This document shows positions 11,266 through 21,900 of a DNA stretch of 64,000 nucleotides, piece by piece. Source of the stretch: Paralithodes platypus. Taxonomy: Eukaryota > Arthropoda > Malacostraca > Decapoda > Lithodidae. Made by a program: the position numbers and the translations under genes. The number at the start of each line of letters is the position of its first letter. Position 1 is the stretch's first letter. The notes below the pieces were generated by a model that did no database searches, was not told the origin of the DNA, and worked only from the letters and a program-made list of their open reading frames with translations. The DNA is taken from contig CM064571.1 in NCBI GenBank assembly GCA_032716605.1, forward strand, positions 18,511,856 to 18,575,855, written 5' to 3'.

Positions 11266-12285
11266 TGCTTATAAGTGGTGAAAGTGAAAGTTGGAGTTTC
11301 TGTGTTGAGCCCATATTATTGTTTGTGATAGTCTTGGAGGCTCTGTCAAGGGACTTTAGGACAGGACTCCCATGGGAGCTGTTATATGGAGACCATCTAG
11401 TTCTTATTGAAGATAGTGCGCAGGAAGCTGAGGCAAAGTATAAAAGATGGAGAGTGGGTATGGCAAATAAGGGCCTAAGAGTTAACATAGATCAAACAAA
11501 GGCGGCTATCCATGCGCAGTATGTGGGAAGTAACTCAATCCAATGTTGCGTCTGCAGTGACTGCATGGGTACACAAAAGATGTAGTGGAGCTAGAGGATC
11601 TTGACAAGAATCATAGAGTTTGAATGTACAGTGTGCAAGGGAGATCTTGTGTTAAATGACCCGCCTGTTAGTGTTGATTTTGACAGTGTGAATAAGTTCT
11701 GCTACCTGGGTGATACGGTTTCCGCCGGAGTTGGCGCTGAAGCAAGCTCCATTGCTAGAGTTAGAAGTGGCTGGGGAAAGTTTAGAAAGCTACTGCCACT
11801 CCTGACCATGAGAGGGCTCCTACCCCACCTTAAAGGGATCGAAGGTGTATACCTCGTGTGTTAGGTGTGCGATGACCTATGCCTCGGAGACGTGGCTGGT
11901 TAAAGCGGAGGATATCGATAGAATAGAATGGAATAAGAGAATGGTGAGCTGGATGTGTGGGGTTAATCTCAGGGACGGGGTATCGAGCAAGGAATTAAAG
12001 AAGGCATCTGGGCATTAGGAGTGTCAGTGAAGTGATGCGCAGGAGCCGACTTGGTTGGTTTGGACATGTGGAGAGAATAATGGATGATCAGAACTGGGTG
12101 AGGAAACGCCGGACTGTGAACGTGGGGGGAGCTGCGCATAGGGGTAGACCTAGAATGACATGGGGTCAGACAGCCCTTGACAGGGCCGCCTGGAAAGCCA
12201 CCATTTAGGATGTGAGACTATAACCACATTCCCTGTGGACAGAACGATCTTCAAACTTGTATGTATGTATGTATGTATGTATGTA
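11266..12285 (+). mobile_element. LINE copy 1 (RT plus Cys-rich finger), broken
   Basis: Open frames spell LLYGDHLVLIEDSAQEAEAK (a degraded YADD-type reverse transcriptase site), [10 protein letters not shown], a decayed Cys finger (SIQCCVC, FECTVCKG), [12 protein letters not shown] and a C-terminal KRMVSWMCG region, broken by frameshifts and stops. It ends in a (GTAT)n tail at 12258-12287. It is the same family as 35383-36625 and 50710-51660 and is inactive. Confidence 0.85.
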
Positions 12286-12613
12286 GGCTATGTATAAAGA
12301 GGGATATAAAACATATTCATTGAAAACTATAACAAAAATGTGTCAAACACATTCTTAGACTTCTTTCAGAGCTTCAATAGGTCATAAATCACCTTTTATG
12401 AGCTGATGGAAGAATTTACGAGCATGTAATCGCTGTTTCACTTCTAAGCAATTATTAGGTAACTCCCAAATCCCAGTAACAAAATCATAAAACCCGTCTT
12501 TATTGCCTAACGTTTAGTGTAGCCTACTATAAGGGTTTTAATGCTGACAAATATTAAGAGCACATACATATTCACACTATAACTTTTTTAGTTTTTCTTT
12601 TGAACATGATATA
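12286..12613. other. Upstream flank of MKK7, no gene recognised
   Basis: AT-rich sequence just upstream of the MKK7 start region. No TATA or initiator could be assigned with confidence. Confidence 0.35.
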
Positions 12614-12642
12614 GGCAGCCTGGGGAACAACAACAACAACAA
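12614..12642 (+). mobile_element. Minimal LINE 3' end with (AAC)n
   Basis: GGCAGCCTGGGGAACAACAACAACAAC is the extreme 3' end of the (AAC)n-tailed LINE family, here only about 30 bp, 140 bp upstream of the MKK7 start codon. Confidence 0.65.
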
Positions 12643-12689
12643 ACTAGCTGAAAGTGTGGTTGTAAATCCCGTAGAGTTGTATAGTAGTA

Positions 12690-12722
12690 GTGGTGGTGGT
12701 GGTGGTGTTGGTGGCCGTGGTG
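12690..12722 (+). repeat. (GGT)n microsatellite in presumed 5' UTR
   Basis: An imperfect GGT repeat ending about 60 bases before the MKK7 start codon. Confidence 0.7.
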
Positions 12723-12782
12723 GAAGTTTGTGGCTCTGGCAACAGATGGCGCCACCATACATCATCCCAAAGAACAACAAAG

Positions 12783-12936
12783 ATGGCGACGCTGAGCTCG
12801 CTTCAAGACAGACTCCAAGGTCTTGGGACGAGACTCAAGGCCGAGACTGAAACCAAATCCTGTGAGAGGGTACCCCAAAACCTGAAGCTTGATTTCACAA
12901 GGGAGAGACCGGGATCAGAGAGAAGACCGAGGCCAT
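12783..12936 (+). CDS. hep: MKK7 exon 1 (start codon, docking region)
   Basis: ATG at 12783 has a good context (AAAGATGG) and begins [19 protein letters not shown], resembling the N-terminal coiled segment of MKK7 proteins. The exon ends SERRPRP plus one base before GTAAGT (12937). The first base of codon 52 here joins TG of exon 2 to give Leu, so RRPRPLPI forms a basic-hydrophobic JNK docking (D-site) motif across the junction. Upstream in-frame sequence to about 12690 is open but contains no ATG, so 12783 is the first plausible start. A second ATGGCG occurs at 12746 out of frame. The 5' UTR holds a GGT-repeat at about 12687-12720. Confidence 0.85.
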
Positions 12937-15900
12937 GTAAGTGATTTTAAGACCCATGTTTTGATCGAGGGCCTCCCTGCCTTTTCGGGGATCGCGAATA
13001 TATTTACTATTATATCGAAGCTATATTCACTCATAGGTTACTTTTATGGGTACTCAGGCTATTGATTGTCCATTGTGAGGCGCCAGTATTTTTTTTCACG
13101 AAGGGGAAGCATTATTCTAGATATAATAATAGTGGTAACAGTGCGATAGTAGATGAAGGTTGGGGTTGAGTATGTCAACACGATCACATGACTGGCCATA
13201 ATACTCAATCTAGTTGCTAAATGGCTAAAGTCAAGGCTGTTTATAACTGTATTACATGTGCCACATACAATAAAGATAAAGCATCAACATTGTTAGCTGT
13301 TTTTATTTTAGGCCTAGCCTAAGCCTAGTAGTAGCCTAGTTACCAACTTGCTAATCCACATGATTTGGTTAGGCTTGTATTGGAAGATGGATTCCATATT
13401 TTCATCAACAAGAAAATGAATTAAATTTTTTTATTTAGGCCTATGCAAGAAATGCTGTTTTATATGGTAGGCCTAGGGCGCAGGGTGTCAAACGACGCTG
13501 TTTTTTTGAGTGATAACGCAAATGAACTTTTTGTATAATGATAACAGAAACTCCCCCAACCCTTTTTTTTTCTTTAAGAAACAAAAAAGGTAAATTGACA
13601 CAATTTTGGTCTCCATGTTCCATCTTGATTGCCTTTAAATTGCAGGAAATGCTGTTTTAGACACCTAAATTCGCAAAAAAAATCTGGGGGGGCATGCCCC
13701 CGGACCCCCCTAGAGCTCGCGCTTTCGCCGCTCCGTCGCGCGCTATAATGATAACAAAATTATAAACCATAATGATAACACAATTCATATTTTGTGGATT
13801 GACACCCTGGGCCTAGCATTCAAGGAGAGGTACGATTTTAGTTACTGGACACCTATTTGACAGGTACCACTGAGGATTTAATACATATTTGTTTTCGGTT
13901 TCCACGCATCCAACACCAAGCTACACCTTTTTCTGGGCCGATAATAGCCTAGTATTGAAAACGATATAATAACTTTTTAAATATGGTTTTCGACGAGAAT
14001 AAAACGGGGCGTTTGGGCCGAAAATCGGCGGCGGGGGGAGTCCGTCGTCGCTTCGGATCGTCCCGGTTTGGTTACCCAGGACGCTTGAGGTGACGGCCAG
14101 CTGTTTTACTTGCCCCCTGCTGGCCACATAGGTGACGATTATTATAATTCACGGGGGGGGGGGGGGGGGGGGGGGGGGGAGAGGCCCCCCTCAACCCTGT
14201 CCTGTATCCCACACCCTATAATGAAAGTTTTTATCAAAAAATTGACCCAACAAGCTTAGCCATTTTAAGTCGACCGCCAAGGCGGGACCAGGAAGTCACT
14301 CCGAGCGTAAAGTAAACAAAGCAACGCTACTTCCACGAACGCAACCGAGGTGTCTTTATATTTCGTCTCATATTATCATTATTAAAGTGTCCCCATTGCT
14401 TTTTTAGTGTTTCGTACACCAGAAAAGGGTGTAGCTTGGTGTTGGATGCGTGGAAACCGAAAACAAATATGTATTAAATCGTTGGCGGTACCTGTCAAAT
14501 AGGTGTCCAGTAACTAAAATTGTACCCAAGGAGACTATAGCAGCAGCAGGACTTACCTCTGATGGTCTGACCGGGTATAGGCTAGGCTATCCTAGGGGCG
14601 TTTTGGTTTCCCGGGCGTTTCCGCACTCTCCTCAGCTCCCCGCCTTGGAGTGGCTTCGGTCACCTGGGCCTCATTAGGATTAGCCTAGTACCGTAAAACC
14701 GGGCAACTTCGGACATTTTTCGAAGTTTTTTAACAATATCTCCTGACTGTAAACACATTATAGAGATTTAACTAGGTCAAGTGATGTGTGGTGATAGTGC
14801 GCGGTAATCCAGGATTCCAGGAAGCCTCCTAAAATTATCCCCCATAATAAGAGAGCCATCCTTATCCTAAATGGTGTCCGGACTCCGAAGTCATCTTGAA
14901 AAGTGGCTAACTTCGGAAGTTCGGACATGTATGGATAACTTCGGACATACATACAGTGATTTCTTATGGAAAATGATTGCCAAGAAAGCTGGGATACCTT
15001 CGGACAAGTGGAGGGGAACTTCGGACGTACAGTACGTTCGTGGTTTTATTTAATTCATTTTTCGGCTCCTATTATTTTATATGAATATTTTATTATTGCT
15101 GCTTATTCCTGTCCGATGTCTTACTGGAAAATGCACAGTCAATACTTTTAGGCCTGTATAATTAGTATAAGAGGGGGTTATATAAGATGTTTAACATATA
15201 ATCTTTTTGGATCTGTTCTTGTTAGGCATTGAACTCAGTACCGGTAACTCACTCTTAGAAAATATTGAGCAGGAAAAATACCCAATGCTGTCAAATCAAT
15301 AACTCGAAAATTAACTAGACCTAGTGAAAATATACAGGTACAGGTATGTATACTCTATCACTGCATATACATTTTTATGAATTTGAGCATTTTTATAGGT
15401 ATAACGTATGTGTTGGTATTTCTTACGAGAGATAAAAACAATAAAAATTGGACAAGATATATGCCTCTCCTAATTTATATATACAGTACTGTATTATATA
15501 TCCAGAATTATCCTAAATACATAAATCGGTTAGCATATTATCATATTTTTATGGGTTTTTGGACTCGGAGAATGATTATTTGATCTTTAACCACCATTTT
15601 AATGATGGACAAGTATTATGAATTATTTTCATAGGGCAAATAATAACAAACGATTTGTTTCCATGTCCGAAGTTACAATTTTTTTTTATGGAAAACACAA
15701 TAGGTTAAATGATAAGTGTTCTAGCTAGAGCGTTATAAGTGTAACAGATTTCCTTTGGTGGATTTTGTCTCTGGTAATTTTACTACAAAATTATATCAGT
15801 CACAACATCATTCATACAAACAAATTTCTTCAGGGTGATAGAAGTTTGGCAGGGTAGCGAAAAATTTACAAATATTCGTCATATATATAATATTTTTTTC

Positions 15901-18900
15901 GTGTACATATACTCATGTCAGTTCCCTAGGGCTTTTCTTACAGTTTCTTACAGTAGATCCTCTGGAAAAAGGCAAACTAGGCCTGTGTATCCAGCTCAGT
16001 ACCAGTACTTGCACTGCTGCGGTTGTTCACAGTGTTGGCGGCGGCGGTAGCAGATGCAAAATTTTTACTATTCTGTATTTTTGCTTTATAATCAAACTTC
16101 AAATCTTGTCGTCCCCATGCTTTATCAAGATTACTTTCAAACTCCCTTATTGATTCGGAATCATACTCTTCCTTTGCCATTTCTCTAAACGGACCTCACA
16201 AAAAAAATAAAAAAAATAAAAAGCGTTTCCATTATATAATGACAATGGCTAATTACTTATTATCGCGGATGTCCGAAGTTACGACCCAAGTCCGAAGCGA
16301 CCCGGTTTTACGGTAGTAAGCAGTGAGGGTTCTGTGGGGGGGGCTCGGTTATGGCCATGGCCTTGCTCGGGGTCGGGACCTTGGGGCTGCTCGGTCAGAC
16401 AGCCTGGGGAAAAGCAACAACAACAACAACAACAACAACTGGGGCAATGTTGTTTTGGGACTGGATTATGTATGAGAGAGAAACAATTAAATAGATTATT
16501 GAAGTTACATTTGTTTTGGCCATTTGCTCACTTTTATGGGTACAAAGCCAAGTACGGTATAGAGTATAAATATAGCTACTGTATGTATCGAATATTAATG
16601 ACTAAAAGTAATGAAATCATTAATGGCCTTGGGGTGAATTGTCTCTCATTTGGCATCTGCTGCGTAGGTATTAAGTGCAACAAGGACGACTGGGTATACA
16701 GTACATACATACATACACACACAGCTGGCCCGCTGGGTATAGGGAGGAAGTGAGTCTTTGTGGTCCTAAGTATCCCCTGAGGAAACTATTGTTATTGGAC
16801 TTTTGATGAGTAGGAATGGATCCCCAGCTCCTCTTCAGTGACTAGCTTTTAGGAATCCCATTTTCTCTAAGGGTGCCGGTACCTAGGTATTCTGTGATGC
16901 AGAGTGGTAGGATTTACGCATTATTGAGCGTGTAAGATTCTTCGATGTGTTAATTTTAGTCCTGTTTCACTGGTTAACTGGTCCAGAACTTATCAAGGCA
17001 GCAAACCATGTAATATGTATGCAGGTTCTTTCCATAATATTGAGCCATTTTCTTATAACTTTGGCTCTTTACATCTTATCCCAAATTAACCAGAAATGTC
17101 CAACATATCCCTGATTATAGTACCTGTAGCTGATGTTTCTAATATTACCATCTATATTTTACAGTGCCAATTGGTGACACGAGCCTACCAAGTCGACCCA
17201 ACACTATCTCCGGGCGGCAAAGAGAGCGGCCGAAGATAGACCTTCCGCTGTTGTTCGAGCCCCGACCACAACAGTCAGACCTTCCAGAGCTAGATGCCAA
17301 TGTTAAGGAAATCACTAGGAAAAATGGCACTCTTATTATTGAGAGCAAGGTATGTGAAAGAGGAATTTTCCTTCTTTAACATAATGGTAAGATTTTTTTT
17401 TTTTTCTTTCTAATGCAGTATTTTGATTAACAAATATTTGTTTAGTTTTCAAATTAAGGATGATCCAATCTGTTCACACCAATGCCATTCCGAAATAACT
17501 CGTCTCCACAGCTCATAGTTTGGAAAGGTCCTCTTCACTTACTGTCCATGTCTTGTTTCCATATCAAAGTGTTGGGAGTAGCACATTGTTCCTCAGTGAA
17601 TTTTTCACTTCATGGACAAAAGCAAAATTAAGTGAAGAACAGTGTGCTGCTCCAACACTTTTGTATGGAAGCGGGACATGGACAACAAGTGATGAGGATA
17701 AATTATTTCTAAATGGCACCTGGTGTGAAAAGATTGGATGAACTGAGTAATAGGGAGATGTAATATATAGATTTATTTATTTAGTGTATTACAAGTATCT
17801 AGCTGCAGCTGTACTATTATTATCTGCATTATCATGTGATTAATTGCACTGCTCATGTGCAATGACTTTATCATAGCTGGCTTGATTTCTTCCAATTACA
17901 GTACAGTGCACTCCCGTTATCCGCGATCCTTGCTATGACACCCCTAAATATCCCATTACTGTACTCGTTATCAGCGATTATCCGCGAAAAAGTACTGTAC
18001 GCGTTATCCGCGGATTTTCACTCGATCGAGGAAGAAAGCAGTGCTGCCATTAACCAAGAAAGGCAAAATATAAGAATATGGGAGACTGCAAAAAGCCGAT
18101 TGTCCCACACAAGGCAGATCCCTCTAACACAAGGCAGATCACTTGTGTAAGTGTTAGATAAGGGAGAAAAACTTAGTGCTACTGAACTCTCATGTCATTT
18201 TCTTTTCCTTCTCATATTCAATCTGGCTTAATGTGTTCTAAGTGGTTCTGAGAATGGTTCATTGGTTGAGGATAAAGTGAAGAAAATCATGATTAATATT
18301 TTTTTTTTAGATAAAAGTGCAGATAAACTTGATTAATGTGTTATAAGTGGTTCTTAACCCTCAAAGAGCGGCTCTCGACTTAAGTCGGGTTAGAGAACCA
18401 TAGCCTAAACAGCGGGTCCCGACTTAAGTCGCAAGGGATTTTGAGCACATTATCGGCTCTGAGAGAGAGTCCACGCGGTGTGAGGACCGCAGGCGGGCTC
18501 TGACCGCTTGCCCGAGCCTAGCGAGCTTACTGGCGTGTATAACACATACCTACACATCCTTCTCCTCGCTAGACAGGGTAAAATCTTGGGAAATCACCGT
18601 ATTTTAGGGTTTTTGGACTTGTGTTGCAACATTGTTGCAAGTGAACCCGTTGTCATACAAGGATGATTCAGATGCCATTGGAAAGCTCTATTATCGCCCT
18701 TTCACGGATACATAATTGTATTACGCTCTGGCTCTTGTTTATGCATGAAAAAGAGCATGGAATGATGCTCGTTTAGGGTAAATCTGCCCGCCTGGCAGGT
18801 AGTAAAAGTTACAAATGTCCCCGTCCATAAAGGGTTAAAAGGGTTCTAAAAATGGTTCATAGGGGAGGGGATGATGAAATGGCACAAGTGACACCTGGAT

Positions 18901-21900
18901 TTACCTTTGGAATGTACTTGATGTCCACTGCTTTGGACTGTTCCTGGAGCGTAGTGGAGCAGTGGAACAGTCATTGTGGATCAAAGTGAGTATCCTTTAA
19001 TCATTGGGTACATATTAATTTAATGTCATTAGTTAGGTCAAAATAGTGTATTTGATGGTCCAAGATGGGTGAGCTTGTTACGACCTAAGTCTATTTCCCA
19101 TTGAAACCTATGTTAAACACTGCCCACGTATCCGCGGAAAATACGTGGTACGACTAAAGCCTGGTTCACACATAGCCGAGTCGGTGCGCGAGTCCAACAC
19201 GAGTCACACTCGTCGATTATCGCCGTCGCTGGAGGCCGAGTCGGCCGCGAGTAGCAATTGCTCCCGAGTCAAGGAGAGTGTAACACGAGTTAACTCGAGT
19301 CAACACGTGTCCATGCAAGAGTCTGTATGAGTAACTGAGAATCAAAACGAGTGTAACACGAACCAAACAAGAGTGTCCAAAATTTGAAAAATAACGGCCA
19401 CATTCCAGAGCACGCAAACAAAGAGTATGGACGAGTCTAACATGAGTCAACGCGAGTGTTACACGGATCAACATGTGTGTTACATACGTGTTGTTGCGTG
19501 TAGACACGTGTTGATTTGCCAACGTCGAAATGATGACGAAAAGCGACGAATCACCAAAGAGTGTTACACGGGTTTACACGAGTTAACACGAATAATGAAG
19601 AGTTATTCAGAGTTCAGCACGAGTTAACACGTATGTACACGAGTCTACACGTATGTAGGCCACAATCGTGGGTACTCGCCACGTGGCCCAAATATTTCAT
19701 GCATGCATGACATTTTTGGACCCCGTGGCGAGTACCCACGAGTGTGTCGAGTAAACTAAGAGTATACACGAGTCTAACACGAGTGTTGAGGAGTCTCGAC
19801 GAGTCATTGCCGAATAGCAAAATTTCAGCACTCGTGTTGGACTCGCGCACCGACTCGGCTATGTGTGAACCACCCTTTAGGCGCGGATACGGGGAGTGCA
19901 CTGTATTTAGATACAGGTGTCCCTCTGATTACGCTATCAAGTAAATCCGTCAAGGTGCGTGTATACAAGAAAACCTGTAATCAAAATTATGCAGATTGAA
20001 TGAGTCACCGCTTATGCTGCCGGCTGCCAGCCTTTTTTTTTATACCTTTACCTTTATACCTTTTGATGTGTTCGCCACTCTTCTAGCGGCACCAAGGACC
20101 GCGACGCCCCTCGTTTTGGGTGGTGATTTGGTGCAGTAGACTGTTTGAAGCGACAGCTCGCTCCCTTGTGAGGATGGGCTCGTCTGGCACCTTTTACAGT
20201 TCGACATCCAGGGCTCTCTTGAAGCTGTCTAACGAGACGTCCCTCATGTCTCTTACTCGCCGTGGGAGTTTGTTGAAGAGACGTGGGCCTCTGTGTGATA
20301 ACCAACCCTCTCGCAGAGAGCCCATAGCACCCCTGTTATTCATCCGGGGGATTTCGCATTCCCAGCCTCTCCTATCACTGAATTTCATGACTATCGGAGT
20401 ATGTAGGTTTGGTACTAAACCCTCTGCGATTTTCCATGTGTATATTATTAGGTAACGTTCTCTTCTACGTTCCAGTGAGTACAGATTCAGTGCTCTTAAA
20501 CACTCCCAATAGTGTAGCTGTTTTATCGAACTTATATGCGAAGTGAAATTTCTTTGTACACTCTCTACGTCATTTATTTCACCTGCTTTGTATGGGGATG
20601 TTAATACGCTACAGTATTCAAGCCGCGGTAGCACTAGAGATTTGAAGAGCGTTATCATAGGTACTTCACCGCATTTTTGCAGACCCCCAGTACTGTATAG
20701 GCTAATATACATTACTATTTATATTTTACCTACTACATTTTAAATACCCGGAAAACTAGAAAAAAATGCCAAATTTGTACTCTTTTATCATGTAATTTTG
20801 TATGGAGTTTTGGCCCTCTCAATACGTCTTTTAGTGCCTGAAAGCGTGTAGATGACCCCTATAGACTTTTTCTCTTTTTATTCTGAACCAAACTATATTG
20901 CATTTGTGTTTTTATCGATGTTTACAGGCAAGTAGTCGATTGAAAAATGAGCAGTCAAAACACACAGTACTGTATACACAAAGGGATAAATTTACACATT
21001 TATGGTAGCAAAACAACTTACCGGTACCAGCTGATCATTTCAACCAGTAAATCTTAATAAAAACAAAACAATTATACCATAGTTAGGTTTAGGTTAGTTC
21101 ATCTTGGCAGTGTTTTAGTTGGCATCGGGTTAGAGCTACAGTACTAGATAAAATGGTCGTCTGGTTTAGTTATCCTGGAACCACATTTTTTGGTCATTCA
21201 TATTGTTAGTGTATTTTTTTCCTGAAGCTTAATACTTGACTAATTGTAATGCTATAAATACTTCTGCCAACAAAGTTGGACAGAGGTTATGGTTGTTTGT
21301 CTGTAAACAAGATATTTTATTAAGTTATGAACCAATTCCCACAAAATTTGTTAGGCAAATAAGATATGCACCAAGGAAGAAGTGATGCAATTTAGGAGTC
21401 GATCTGAAACATATCCTGGAACCCAGATACAGAAGACCAGCATAGGCGGAGGTATGCACTCTACCGAGTACCCGTCTAGTTTAGTTTACTGTAAAGTACA
21501 CTAATGATGTTCACCTTTTCTTCCAGAATTATCAAAGTACTATAGAAGATATGGAATATATATCGGAACTTGGTAATGGAACCTCCGGCAATGTGGTCAA
21601 AATGCGTCACAAATCCTCTAAAAAGGTCATCGCAGTCAAGGTCAGTATACTGTAGTACCGGTATTAAACACTATAGCATTTATATCGTTGATCTGTTCTT
21701 TGACCTTGTATGTGCACCAACTTTCTTTGTAAACAGTACTTCAGTGTCTATTGTATTGATCCATTCTGTGTATATTGTATCCCTAACTTCTCCCCCCACC
21801 TCAGCAAATATGCCGTTCCAGGAATATGGATGATTGAGGAGACATAACGAGTGTTCATTGACTCTTATCTTTCTATATATTGATCTGTCTATCCATCTAT

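Larger units (their letters stand above)
17902..19905. mobile_element. Tigger/pogo-like element, hosts two nested insertions
   Basis: TACAGTGCACTCCCGTTATCCGCG at the left pairs with CGCGGATACGGGGAGTGCACTGTA at the right. CAGT...CCC..TATCCGCG is the style of Tigger-family ends and TA is the expected target duplication. The pair 18354-18838 (TTAA element) and 19155-19879 (foldback) lie inside; without them about 0.8 kb remains, with internal TTATCCGCG repeats. No transposase frame survives. Confidence 0.8.
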
